Of a stretch of 64,000 bases of DNA, positions 40,069 to 48,398 are shown one piece after another; within the stretch, counting starts at the first letter, position 1; each line of letters begins with the position of its first letter. The position numbers were made by a program, and so were the translations under genes. The stretch spans positions 538,379 to 602,378 of the forward strand of contig NZ_RQJP01000006.1 of NCBI RefSeq assembly GCF_003858645.1, given 5' to 3'. The DNA comes from Larkinella knui. Lineage in GTDB: Bacteria; Bacteroidota; Bacteroidia; Cytophagales; Spirosomataceae. The notes under the pieces are model-generated. The model was not told the origin of the DNA. It searched no databases and saw nothing but the letters and a program-made list of their open reading frames with translations.

Positions 40069-42998
40069 TTTCCTTTCAGCAAATACGCCACTAAATCCGC
40101 AAGTTGCTGTTCCGATAGGCCCAACGAAGCCGGGTCGGGCATCAGGCTCGTACTATACTGTTTGCGGGATGCGACCTGAGCCGTCGGGATCGTATGTTTC
40201 TGCCCGGCGGCATCTTTCACCACGATGGCTTCCTGCCCGTCGCTGATCAAAAATCCATAGTAGGTCTGTCCTTTTTTGGTGGTAACCAGCCACGGTTCAT
40301 ACCCGAAGGCCAACCCGGCACTCGGATTCAGGATGGCATCCAGTAACCCGTTGCGGTCAAACTTCTGGTGAATCTGCGTCAGTTCCGGACCAATGTCTTT
40401 GCCCTCCTTTCCGTGCCGGTGACAGGTGGTGCAGTTCGCTTTAAAGACCGCCAGCCCGGCGGTTTCATTGCCGGACAAAGCCGTGATCTTTTTCATTGAA
40501 AACGTGGCCGACCCGCCGGGCCGCGTAAAATAGTCACCCGCCATCGTTCGCACACTTTGATCGGGGTTGGTGAAAATAATTTCACTAATGGCTGGTTTCA
40601 GACTTTCAGGCAATTTTTTCTCGGCTGCCAACCCCACCAGCAGTTTCCCGCCTTCCGGACTAACCGCCATCTCCTTCGCCAGTTTTAGTTTGTCTTCGGC
40701 GCTAGTGTATTCTTCCATGAGTTTTTGCCGCATGGCCAATGCCTTTTGCTCCGGCTCCGATAGTTTCGGCGGCATCACTTCATCCCAGTTCAGCAAGGTG
40801 GCCCAATCGTTCGACCGGCGGAAGTTGGCCCAATAGTCGGCCTGATCGGCGATGGTTTTGTCATTCTGTTTGGCTAACTCCACCATAGCTTTGGCCGCTG
40901 CGGGATCTTTCATGAATCCGAGGGCCACAATAGCCTGTTTGCGGGCATCAGCGGTCAGCGTTGGATCCAGAGCCCGCTGCTTCATCAACTCCGCCGTACT
41001 GGCCGGATGGAGCCGCCAAATCAGGTTGGCGGTTTTCTGATCCCACTGAACGGGGTTGGCCGGAATCGAGGGTTTCAAGGCGGCATATAACGCTTCTTCT
41101 TTTTTGTCGGCTGCGATGCCGACGGCTTCGAGGTAAAACCGGTCGTTTCCATCATAGCCATTCGCCAGTTTCACCAGCAGATCCTTACACTGCTCGAACG
41201 GCACATCGCGCAAGGCAATGGCAACTTCGCGACGAACGGCCGGCGATGGATCATCGATCACTTTCCGGGCCAGAGCAACCACATCGGGCCGGGTTTGTTT
41301 TAACGCCCGAAAAGCCGTAATCCGCAAATCAACCTGATCCGATTTCAGCAACTCCTCCACTTTTTGCTGGCCTTTGGGACCCAGTTGAGCCAGCAGCCAA
41401 ACCGCCCGCGCCCGGTGATACGGATTCGCATCGGTCAGCAATTTGGAGACGGGTTTTACGACTTTATCGCCCTGCGCTTTCAATTTCTCAAAACCCAGCA
41501 GACGAATGTTGATCGCCGGGTTGGTCAGGGCCAGCAGCTGACCTTTCGTCTTGTCGGTATTGATCACCGGCACGGTCAGTTTTCTACCTTTGGGCGTAAT
41601 GCGGTAAATGCGTCCGTAGCCTTTCTTATCTTTCATCTGGTGCCCACCCACCACCGGGTCGAACCAGTCGGCAATGTACAAGGCGCCATCCGTCCCAACG
41701 GCCACGTCGCTCGGGCGAAACCATTTACGGATGTCGTCGGTGATATCATTCCATTTGTAGTTTTCGTCAACTTTCGGGAACGTACTGATGAGATCGGTTC
41801 GGGGCATCCGGTAACCCGCGCCCTGCGGTTCGGGTTTGTAGCTAAAAATAACGTTCCGGCCTGCTTCGGCGCTGAGCAGCATTCCCCGGTAGTTGGCACC
41901 GAGTTGATCTCCTTCATAAAAAACCATACCCGTTGGCGAACCGGCTCCGCTGATGTCACCCACCGGAATGACGCCCGGATCTTCCTGGTGCCAGTGGGCC
42001 GTCGGGATGTCCTGACCGGGCCGTTGGTCGCCCTGCCAATACCGGGTTCCGTCCTGGCTAAAGTACCCCATGTTGCCGCCTTCCATCAGCCAGCTGGTTC
42101 GGCAGGCCACGACCTGATCGTCGTTATCATTCTGCCACATATTGCCGTAGGAGTCGATGGCGGTTTCGTAGTTGTTCCGGAAATTATGACCCATCACTTT
42201 CAGACCGGTTCCGTCCGGGTTGACCCGCAAGGTTAAACCGCCCACCCAGACACGTCCATCGTCGCTGACCATGTTGCCTTTGTTCATCTTGTTGTAGGGT
42301 GTTCCGCCGGTATAGATGCTGCCAGCCCGGAGGGTCCAGCCGGCCTTGTCCGTGACGATGTGCGGCCCGGCATTTCCGGTATTGAAATACCAGCGACCAT
42401 CCGGCCCGGCCACCAGCGCATGCAGGGAATGGTCGTGGTCGAGGCCGCCGAAACCGGTCAGAAAAACTTCCTTTTTATCGGGCTTATCATCCCCGTTTTC
42501 GTCGGTATAAATGATCAGATTGGGAGCGGCCGAGACGATGGTTTTGTTGCCGATCACCGCAATACCCAAGGGCGAAACCATATCTTTGTCCTGAACATAT
42601 ACCTTCGATTGGTCAGCCTTGCCGTCGCCGTTGGTATCCTCCAGAATCATAACCCGCTCCCCTTCGGGGTGATCGAGCCGGGTGTCGGGCTTGTTGTTGA
42701 AGTTGCGATAGTTGACGGCTTCCGTCACCCAGATCCGACCACGGGCGTCGACATCGATGTTCGTCGGATTAAAGAACATGGGAGCTTCGGCCCACACCGT
42801 AGCCTCCAGATCGTCGGGCAGATACAGGACGTTGGAGTCAGCGGAGATCATCATTCCCCGCCGGGCGGGTTCGGTGGCATCCGGAAAGGGGTTGATTGAT
42901 TGGGTCGGTTGAGGCAGTTGAGTAAGTCCCCAGAATAGGCTTCCTAACAGGGCTGGCACACTTATCAGCCAGGGGTTAACAGGAATAGCTACTTTCAT
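40065..42998 (-). CDS. PVC-type membrane-bound dehydrogenase / cytochrome c protein with HEAT repeats
   Basis: From ATG 42998 the product is about 977 residues (a GTG at 43013 is possible). A hydrophobic leader is followed by a beta-propeller (~55-480, with IDVDARGRIWVTEAVNYR and SDVAVGTDGALYIADWFDPV), HEAT-like helices (~500-690), and a C-terminal cytochrome c domain with CTTCH at about 856-860 and a probable Met ligand in SLMP near 953. The family (TIGR02604 plus TIGR02603 types) is thought to oxidise sugars or alcohols in the periplasm, passing electrons to a respiratory chain. Substrate is unknown; the TIM-barrel neighbour suggests a sugar derivative. Confidence 0.88.
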   Translation of the reverse strand: MKVAIPVNPWLISVPALLGSLFWGLTQLPQPTQSINPFPDATEPARRGMMISADSNVLYLPDDLEATVWAEAPMFFNPTNIDVDARGRIWVTEAVNYRNFNNKPDTRLDHPEGERVMILEDTNGDGKADQSKVYVQDKDMVSPLGIAVIGNKTIVSAAPNLIIYTDENGDDKPDKKEVFLTGFGGLDHDHSLHALVAGPDGRWYFNTGNAGPHIVTDKAGWTLRAGSIYTGGTPYNKMNKGNMVSDDGRVWVGGLTLRVNPDGTGLKVMGHNFRNNYETAIDSYGNMWQNDNDDQVVACRTSWLMEGGNMGYFSQDGTRYWQGDQRPGQDIPTAHWHQEDPGVIPVGDISGAGSPTGMVFYEGDQLGANYRGMLLSAEAGRNVIFSYKPEPQGAGYRMPRTDLISTFPKVDENYKWNDITDDIRKWFRPSDVAVGTDGALYIADWFDPVVGGHQMKDKKGYGRIYRITPKGRKLTVPVINTDKTKGQLLALTNPAINIRLLGFEKLKAQGDKVVKPVSKLLTDANPYHRARAVWLLAQLGPKGQQKVEELLKSDQVDLRITAFRALKQTRPDVVALARKVIDDPSPAVRREVAIALRDVPFEQCKDLLVKLANGYDGNDRFYLEAVGIAADKKEEALYAALKPSIPANPVQWDQKTANLIWRLHPASTAELMKQRALDPTLTADARKQAIVALGFMKDPAAAKAMVELAKQNDKTIADQADYWANFRRSNDWATLLNWDEVMPPKLSEPEQKALAMRQKLMEEYTSAEDKLKLAKEMAVSPEGGKLLVGLAAEKKLPESLKPAISEIIFTNPDQSVRTMAGDYFTRPGGSATFSMKKITALSGNETAGLAVFKANCTTCHRHGKEGKDIGPELTQIHQKFDRNGLLDAILNPSAGLAFGYEPWLVTTKKGQTYYGFLISDGQEAIVVKDAAGQKHTIPTAQVASRKQYSTSLMPDPASLGLSEQQLADLVAYLLKGK

Positions 42999-43005
42999 TT
43001 TAAAG

Positions 43006-43021
43006 TGTTCCACGTGGAATA
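43006..43021. promoter_or_regulatory. parS-like 16-mer (TGTTCCACGTGGAATA)
   Basis: This 16-mer matches the known chromosomal parS pattern TGTTnCACGTGnAACA at all but one fixed base (AAT for AAC). The central 12 bases (43008-43019) are a perfect palindrome. It sits directly before the PVC-protein ATG. It may instead be an ordinary CACGTG operator for that gene. parA/parB and dnaA are not in the window. Confidence 0.4.
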
Positions 43022-43054
43022 ATTACCTGAAAAACAACATTTAACGACAATATA

Positions 43055-43070
43055 ACTTATTATAATAAGT
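43055..43070. promoter_or_regulatory. 16-base perfect palindrome ACTTATTATAATAAGT
   Basis: A perfect palindrome between the TIM-barrel gene and the PVC gene. A close copy, ACTTATTATTATAAGT (arms ACTTAT/ATAAGT), lies at 43133-43148 inside the end of the TIM-barrel gene, 78 bases away. A pair of identical half-sites suggests an operator. Confidence 0.5.
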
Positions 43071-43109
43071 GCCAATTAGAGAAATCCGTGGAACAGTAAC
43101 AACTTTGTG

Positions 43110-43988
43110 CTACGACAGAATTCCTCTTACAAACTTATTATTATAAGTGTAACTTTCCAACATGTTTTTTCCCTCTGGCACAGCGCCTTCGATGTGAACC
43201 CAACCACGGTATTGAATGTCGTCCATGGCCTTCCGAACTTCCGGATAATTCACTTTTCCCTGTCCCAACAGGAAGCTGTTCTCTTTAAAATGGAATTCAC
43301 AGATCTGTTTTTGTTTCCCAAGCCACCGGATTTCCTTTAAAATGTCATATCCCATAACCGTGGAATTACAAACATCGTAATAAACTTTCACGGCGGGCGA
43401 CGCGACGGCATCGATGATAGCCAGGTGTTCTTCGGCACTTAACCACGATTCGATGGCAAGAACTATGCCTGCTTTTTCGGCTTTGGGCGCTACGGCTTTT
43501 AACCGCTCAATCACTACTTGGGTACCTTTGGGATCGTTTTTCAAATCACCCTTGTTGAAGAAAGCCAGCAGAACATTTTTGGCACCAAGCGCTTTGGCGA
43601 CATCGACACTGTCTTGCACCCACTGCTCGGCTCGCGGGTCGGATTTATAGGGAATGCTGTTGAGCTCGCCCAAGGCCAAACCGCCGACCTTTACGCCGGT
43701 TCGTTTGGCGGCTTCGCGCCAGGATTTTTGCAGGTCTTTCTGACGCAGGTGCATGTCGTTTTTTTCGGAACCCATGTTCACCTGAATGCCGTCGAGGCCG
43801 ATGGTTTTGGCGACGTCGAAAGCTTCGATTTTGCTGGATTGACCGATCGACCAATCGCAGGCTCCAATTTGGAACCGTTGGTCGTTTGGATTCTGTAAAG
43901 TAATTTTAGAATTCAATACGGCTCGGGAAGCACTGCTGCTTAGCCCGATGAAGCCTAAAGTTTGCCAGAGGGCAGTGCGTCGGTTCAT
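43110..43988 (-). CDS. Exported TIM-barrel sugar phosphate isomerase/epimerase-like protein
   Basis: The 292-residue product begins with a Tat-like leader (MNRRTALWQTLGFIGLSSSA) and then a xylose-isomerase-like TIM barrel: QIGACDWSIGQ near 40, GLDGIQVNMGSEKND near 67-81, LAIESWLSAEEHL near 178 and VYYDVCNSTVMGYD near 205, with Glu, Asp and His residues placed as metal ligands. Relatives act on sugars or inositol-like compounds. It is upstream of, and co-directional with, the PVC-type protein, a pairing that suggests a shared periplasmic carbohydrate pathway. Substrate unknown. Confidence 0.85.
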   Translation of the reverse strand: MNRRTALWQTLGFIGLSSSASRAVLNSKITLQNPNDQRFQIGACDWSIGQSSKIEAFDVAKTIGLDGIQVNMGSEKNDMHLRQKDLQKSWREAAKRTGVKVGGLALGELNSIPYKSDPRAEQWVQDSVDVAKALGAKNVLLAFFNKGDLKNDPKGTQVVIERLKAVAPKAEKAGIVLAIESWLSAEEHLAIIDAVASPAVKVYYDVCNSTVMGYDILKEIRWLGKQKQICEFHFKENSFLLGQGKVNYPEVRKAMDDIQYRGWVHIEGAVPEGKNMLESYTYNNKFVRGILS

Positions 43989-44019
43989 AGTGGTCAGAAG
44001 TCCGGGAATAGATTTTGTT

Positions 44020-44027
44020 CAAAAGTA
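44020..44027 (-). promoter_or_regulatory. -7 promoter element (TACTTTTG, minus strand) for the TIM-barrel gene
   Basis: TACTTTTG fits TAnnTTTG and lies 31 bases before the ATG at 43988. No clear -33 element is present. Confidence 0.4.
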
Positions 44028-44085
44028 CAGGCTAAAAGTAATATTCACTCGCTGCCAATGGGTTAGCCCGAAATTTATTTTAGAT

Positions 44086-44122
44086 CCTTTCCAACCGTCG
44101 GACTGGCGATAGGGTCAATAGT
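44086..44122 (+). promoter_or_regulatory. ECF-type promoter 1 (CCTTTCCAACC-N16-GGTCAATAGT), sigma gene
   Basis: CCTTTCCAACC (44086-44096), 16 bases, then GGTCAATAGT (44113-44122). AAC in the -35 and GTC in the -10 are typical of ECF promoters. The same two words with the same 16-base spacer precede the serpin gene, and a weaker copy precedes the LVIVD gene. It lies 11 bases before the sigma-factor ATG, indicating autoregulation. Confidence 0.8.
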
Positions 44123-44133
44123 GTTGAATTAGT

Positions 44134-44679
44134 ATGTTGGATGAACGAGCGTTAGTTGACGGCTGTCGACATAAGGACCGAACTGCTCAGCGAAAACTTT
44201 ATGAGTTATTCGCCCGGAAGCTCTTTGTGGTCAGCCAGCGGTATACCAAAAACCGTGACGATGCCGAAGATGTACTCCAGGATTCCTTCGTGAAAGCCTT
44301 CCAGCATATTGATACCTTTCGGTTTGAGTGCCCGTTGGAAGCATGGCTCAAGCGCATTGTGATCAACACCGCACTAAAGCACATTCGCAAACAAAAGCCG
44401 TGGCAAAACCAGGCCGAGTTGGAGGATGTAGCTCCTAACGCACTACCGCAGACGGAAGACAGCCTATCGGGTCTGCACTACCAGCAACTACTGAAGATGG
44501 TGCAGGAACTCCCCCCGGGGTGCCAGGCCGTATTTAACCTGTACGCCATTGAAGGGTATACGCACCCGGAAATTGCGGAATTACTCGATATTTCAGAAGG
44601 TACATCCAAATCGCAGTTTTCGCGTGCCCGCATGCTGCTGCAACAAAAGATTCAGAACGAGCGTCCAATTCCGAAATGA
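44134..44679 (+). CDS. ECF sigma factor
   Basis: The 181-residue protein has sigma region 2 (residues ~25-95: RYTKNRDDAEDVLQDSFVKA, then LEAWLKRIVINTALKHIRKQ) and region 4 (~120-172: YAIEGYTHPEIAELLDISEG then TSKSQFSRARMLL), with the usual ECF linker between. It ends as ATGA overlapping the next gene, whose product looks like its anti-sigma factor. The promoter directly upstream matches those before the serpin and LVIVD operons, so it very likely controls its own gene and those operons. Confidence 0.93.
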   Translation: MLDERALVDGCRHKDRTAQRKLYELFARKLFVVSQRYTKNRDDAEDVLQDSFVKAFQHIDTFRFECPLEAWLKRIVINTALKHIRKQKPWQNQAELEDVAPNALPQTEDSLSGLHYQQLLKMVQELPPGCQAVFNLYAIEGYTHPEIAELLDISEGTSKSQFSRARMLLQQKIQNERPIPK

Positions 44680-46385
44680 GTCTCTCAAACGAAGAAAAAA
44701 TAAACGAAGAATGGCGAAGTATCTTCGAAGATGCTGCCGAAAGTCCATCGGATGGGCTTTGGGACAGAATCGAACGTCGACTGGACGAGGAAGAGACGGA
44801 GCCAATAATACCGCTCTGGCCCCGGGCAAAACCCTGGGTATACAGTGTGGCTGCGGCTATTATTACCCTTTTAATTGGTTGGTGGGCAACTCAATACATC
44901 GAGCGTACGGACACCAATCGGCCGGTAGCGGGAAAAGCCGTTCGGTCGTCCAGGGTGACGTCCGACAAGCTGGCGAAACAGGAAAGCGCATCGTCATCAT
45001 CCAGTGGCCCGGCCAATTCGCTACCAACACCGCTGAACAGGAATCAAAAGTCGGAAACCGTCGGCAAAACCGACGAAGCTTTGGCGGCCAGCCACCGGGC
45101 AGCAGCCGGAAAAGATCCATCCGACGCGCCAGCTGCGCCGGAACTGGAACGGTCGGAAACCGCCAGTACCATCGATCAACTTATTAAAGACAAGTCGGTT
45201 TTAACGGGAAAACGTAAAACCACTTCATCGGAACGATTCGCCACCCGGAAAGCATCGGGAGGGGCGGTGGCCGACCGTCAGCCCGACGCTATTCGAATAG
45301 CTCAAAACCGCCGGATCAATCGTTCGCCGAAATCCGATCAGGCTGGAAACAGCAATTCGACGGGCCTACCGATCACGCCCATCCAACCCGCCGAACGCGT
45401 TGCCAAAACCGCCACCCCCGTGACCGGCACTCTGGTCGACGAAGCGGAGAGTCAGGTTGCCGACACGCGACTGGCGTACGAAGCTTCTTACATAAAAACG
45501 AAATTGACGGCTTCGAAGAACCCGGCTCCGATCAGCCGGATCATCTGGTATCGGGCTCCGGAAGCCGCCATTGAACCGCAGGAAAAAGGACGTTCCAAGA
45601 AAGAATACTGGGCGGCTTTAACGGCCACGCCGATGTCGTTCAATCCGATGACAACCCTCCATTCCAGCCTCAAACAGGCCTACATTTCGAACAACGCCGT
45701 GCAGCAGGGCAGTCGGCAGGAAGTCTCTCCGCTTCAGAACCAGGCGCAGATTTCGATGGCCTGGCAGGCTAGTTCCGGCGTTCAGATGAGCCGCCACTGG
45801 TCGGTAGAAGCCGGGATTCAGTACCTCAATGGCCGATCGCAGGCCCGGGGCAATGCCTCGGTGACCAATGTTTTCACGAACCAAACCGAAAATTTGCTCG
45901 TAAACGCCATTCGGAGCAGTAACCCTTCACTGCCTCAACAGGCCGCGGATCCTTTACAGTCTTTTGTTCCGGCGTATGTCGACAAATCAAATCTGTTAAA
46001 TTCGTCGTATCTGGCGGTGGTGCCCTCCGATCAGTTGGTTTCCAACGACTTTCAGTATTTGCAGGTTCCGGTTCAGATTGGGTACCATATTTTGCCCGAT
46101 CATAAAATCAGTTATTCCGTGCTGGGCGGTTTAATGGCCAATGTGTTTCTTAAGAATACGATCAATGACGCGCTTGAGGTAAATCCGGGCGATCAGGTAT
46201 ACCGTCCGCTGTCGATGGCTGGTACCGCCGGTTTACGGATCAATTATCATCCGACTCACCACTGGTCCGGCTCGCTGACGGGCTCCTACCAGCAGTCGTT
46301 GCAAAATGGTACACAATCGAATGCGCAACTTCAGGTTCATCCGCAGGCCGTCGGCGTTGGTTTTGGGTTGAATTATCACTTTTAA
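44676..46385 (+). CDS. Anti-sigma-like N terminus + membrane helix + outer-membrane beta-barrel fusion
   Basis: The 569-residue product has an acidic soluble N terminus (~1-50, EEWRSIFEDAAESPSDGLWD), one hydrophobic helix (~53-73, WVYSVAAAIITLLIGWWATQ), a long polar Ser/Lys/Pro/Ala-rich stretch (~75-310), and a C-terminal beta-barrel (~311-569) with alternating aromatic strands and a final Phe (GFGLNYHF). The DGLWDRIERRLDE motif resembles the sigma-binding helix seen before the membrane helix in Bacteroidota anti-sigma proteins. If both halves insert, one chain would link cytoplasm, inner membrane and outer membrane. There is no cleavable signal peptide. It is translationally coupled to the sigma gene. 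Confidence 0.8.
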   Translation: MSLSNEEKINEEWRSIFEDAAESPSDGLWDRIERRLDEEETEPIIPLWPRAKPWVYSVAAAIITLLIGWWATQYIERTDTNRPVAGKAVRSSRVTSDKLAKQESASSSSSGPANSLPTPLNRNQKSETVGKTDEALAASHRAAAGKDPSDAPAAPELERSETASTIDQLIKDKSVLTGKRKTTSSERFATRKASGGAVADRQPDAIRIAQNRRINRSPKSDQAGNSNSTGLPITPIQPAERVAKTATPVTGTLVDEAESQVADTRLAYEASYIKTKLTASKNPAPISRIIWYRAPEAAIEPQEKGRSKKEYWAALTATPMSFNPMTTLHSSLKQAYISNNAVQQGSRQEVSPLQNQAQISMAWQASSGVQMSRHWSVEAGIQYLNGRSQARGNASVTNVFTNQTENLLVNAIRSSNPSLPQQAADPLQSFVPAYVDKSNLLNSSYLAVVPSDQLVSNDFQYLQVPVQIGYHILPDHKISYSVLGGLMANVFLKNTINDALEVNPGDQVYRPLSMAGTAGLRINYHPTHHWSGSLTGSYQQSLQNGTQSNAQLQVHPQAVGVGFGLNYHF

Positions 46386-46432
46386 GTAGTAATTACCAGA
46401 CTATCCCGGTATTTCTTCGCTTTTTTTTCATC

Positions 46433-46469
46433 CCTTTCCAACCAATTCGTTCCCAGTCGGGTCTATAGT
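46433..46469 (+). promoter_or_regulatory. ECF-type promoter 2 (CCTTTCCAACC-N16-GGTCTATAGT), serpin operon
   Basis: CCTTTCCAACC (46433-46443), a 16-base spacer, then GGTCTATAGT (46460-46469). The 11-base -35 word is identical to that of the sigma gene, and the -10 differs by one base. It lies 44 bases before the serpin ATG. Confidence 0.8.
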
Positions 46470-46472
46470 AAT

Positions 46473-46484
46473 GTGAGCGCTCAC
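46473..46484. promoter_or_regulatory. Perfect 12-base palindrome GTGAGCGCTCAC just after ECF promoter 2
   Basis: This palindrome lies where transcription would start, a repressor-type position. It is the core of the symmetric lac operator and could be bound by a LacI- or GntR-type regulator. The two other ECF promoters lack it. Confidence 0.5.
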
Positions 46485-46513
46485 GATGAATGGTATAACC
46501 AAACCTGATTGTG

Positions 46514-47758
46514 ATGAAACGAGTGACTTTTGTTTCCAGCCTGTTGATGGCAACGGTTTCTCTGTTGACGATAACCGGTTGCCAAACTGATAGTACACCA
46601 AATCCGGGGACTGGCGGTTTAAAATCGACTCCGGAAGCGCGCCTATTTGCTCAAAAAACCAATGATTTTTCTTTCGACTTCCTGAAGCGAGTTAACGAGC
46701 AGCAAAAGAAGGATGAAAATATTTTTATTTCTCCCCTGAGTCTGCATGTGGCCCTGGGTATGTTGCTGAACGGGGCGGGTGGTCAGACGGCGGATGAAAT
46801 GAAAAAGGCGATGCATCTGGACGGTGTTTCGCTGGCCGATGCCAACCAAACCTATGAGTTTTTAATGCAGGGGTTACCCACCGCTGATCCGAAAGTAACA
46901 ACAAAGCTTGCTAATTCCCTGTGGTATCGCAACGGATTTTCCGTTGAACCATCGTACCTCGATGTGACCAAAAAAACGTTCAATGCTCAAGTTTCGGGCG
47001 AAGATTTTAGTAAGCCAACGCCGGTTATCAACAAAATCAACCAGTGGGCCAGCGATAATACCAATGCGAAGATTAAGAAGGTGATTGAAGAAATTAAGCC
47101 CGAACAAGTCCTGTTTCTGCTCAATGCCTTGTATTTCAAAGGTGACTGGAAGTATCAATTTGAAACGAAAAACACCACGGATTTGCCGTTTACGCTGGTT
47201 TCGGGTTCGCAGAAGCCGGTGAAGATGATGACCATGACGGCGAATCTTCGCCACGCTTTTCGCCCTGCCTACGGAGCCTTTGAACTGCCGTATGGCGATG
47301 GCACGTATTCGATGACGGTTTTAGTACCAACCGCCAATTCTTCGGCTGATGCCGTGATCAATACATTGAATGCGAGCGAATGGGCCGATTTGCAGCAAGC
47401 CATGCAGGAAAGCAAAGTGGCGGTAGGTTTACCGAAGTTCACGATGGAATACGAAGCCAATCTCAATGATGTGCTGGGCAAAATGGGGATGCCGACGGCT
47501 TTTTCAGACGCAGCAGATTTCGCCGGAATTAGCCGGAATGGAGGGCTCAAAGTGAGTTTTGTCAAGCAAAATACGTTCGTGGCTGTCGATGAGAAAGGCA
47601 CTGAAGCCGCGGCCGTAACCAGCATTGGTGTTGAGCTTACGTCAGCAGGACCTTCGCTCTTCTGTGACCGTCCGTTCGTAGTTCTGATTACGGAGAAAGG
47701 AACGGGTTCCGTGTTGTTCATGGGTAAAATTGTGAATCCAGAAACGACGCTGCCATGA
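46514..47758 (+). CDS. Serpin-family lipoprotein (serine protease inhibitor)
   Basis: From ATG 46514 (GTG 46511 also possible) the product is 414 residues with a lipobox (LLTITGC, Cys near 22). The serpin core is complete: NIFISPLSLHVALGMLLNGA near 75-94, LWYRNGF, LNALYFKGDW near 200, LPKFTMEYE near 315, and the reactive-loop hinge DEKGTEAAAVTS near 360 with the C-terminal RPFVVLITEK. Small residues in the hinge argue that it is inhibitory; the P1 residue falls near L-T-S by alignment count. As a surface lipoprotein it would trap external proteases. It overlaps the META-domain gene by ATGA. Confidence 0.92.
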   Translation: MKRVTFVSSLLMATVSLLTITGCQTDSTPNPGTGGLKSTPEARLFAQKTNDFSFDFLKRVNEQQKKDENIFISPLSLHVALGMLLNGAGGQTADEMKKAMHLDGVSLADANQTYEFLMQGLPTADPKVTTKLANSLWYRNGFSVEPSYLDVTKKTFNAQVSGEDFSKPTPVINKINQWASDNTNAKIKKVIEEIKPEQVLFLLNALYFKGDWKYQFETKNTTDLPFTLVSGSQKPVKMMTMTANLRHAFRPAYGAFELPYGDGTYSMTVLVPTANSSADAVINTLNASEWADLQQAMQESKVAVGLPKFTMEYEANLNDVLGKMGMPTAFSDAADFAGISRNGGLKVSFVKQNTFVAVDEKGTEAAAVTSIGVELTSAGPSLFCDRPFVVLITEKGTGSVLFMGKIVNPETTLP

Positions 47759-48198
47759 AAACCGTACTCGCTTTCATTGGAGCGGTTTTACTGATCGCAG
47801 CGTCCTGTAACGATAAACGCAAAGCAACGATTCAACCGCTGGTTATTACCGGACCCTATAAACTCGTCGAACCAACTTCTCAATTCGAGGTGACGCTGGT
47901 GCTGACGCCCGATTCGGTGAGTAGTGAAGTAACCAACCGGGTGGCTTACAAGATTGCCGGACGTTCGTCAGTCAATCAGTATTTCGGTACGCTGACGGGC
48001 TCATCGGCGTCCAACGAAGTCCAGATGAGTGCCATCGGTGCCACCAAAATGGCTGGTCCGCCGGATGCCATGCAATTTGAGACGGCTTATTTCAAAAAAT
48101 TGCAGGCGGTAAAACGCTATGAAGTAGTTGAAAACCGGTTGCGATTGATGGCCGAAGGAACTGATGCCGGCGTGTTGGTTTTCGAAAAAGAGAAATAA
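47755..48198 (+). CDS. META/HslJ-like lipoprotein
   Basis: The 147-residue product has a lipobox (LLIAASC, Cys18) and a beta-rich domain ending VVENRLRLMAEGTDAGVLVF then EKEK, like the META/HslJ fold. YKLVEPTSQFEVTLVL and YKIAGRSSVNQYFGTL also fit. It starts as ATGA with the serpin stop, so both are made in similar amounts, probably on the same surface. No enzyme activity is implied. A terminator follows. Confidence 0.82.
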   Translation: MKTVLAFIGAVLLIAASCNDKRKATIQPLVITGPYKLVEPTSQFEVTLVLTPDSVSSEVTNRVAYKIAGRSSVNQYFGTLTGSSASNEVQMSAIGATKMAGPPDAMQFETAYFKKLQAVKRYEVVENRLRLMAEGTDAGVLVFEKEK

Positions 48199-48294
48199 TA
48201 CAACCTGAAAAATACGGAGTGAGGCCGGTAAGAATCCACACCAGCCGGTCTCCTCCAGTTAAAATTTTGACCTCTGATTCATTGTGCAAACCGG

Positions 48295-48330
48295 ATTGCC
48301 CGGCGGCTCTGCCTGCCGGGCAATTTTTTT
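48295..48330 (+). terminator. Terminator after serpin-META operon
   Basis: ATTGCCCGGC and GCCGGGCAAT (48295-48304, 48315-48324) form a perfect 10-base-pair stem followed by seven T. It separates the serpin operon from the next ECF-type promoter. Confidence 0.9.
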
Positions 48331-48339
48331 GTTAATCAG

Positions 48340-48376
48340 TTCCAACTGTTTCAGAGTCAGCAGGGTCTGTCGGTAT
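48340..48376 (+). promoter_or_regulatory. ECF-type promoter 3 (TTCCAACT-N16-GGTCTGTCGGT), LVIVD operon
   Basis: TTCCAACT (48340-48347) is followed after exactly 16 bases by GGTC (48364-48367), the same layout as promoters 1 and 2. It differs in the outer bases, so it should be weaker. A palindrome GGTATATACC (48372-48381) overlaps its end. The gene starts at 48399. Confidence 0.65.
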
Positions 48377-48398
48377 ATACCCTAAACAACCTGTTGCT

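Noticed and set aside
46473..46484. CRP-like site
   Set aside because: The spacing between TGTGA and TCAC is four bases, not six, so it does not fit the CRP consensus.
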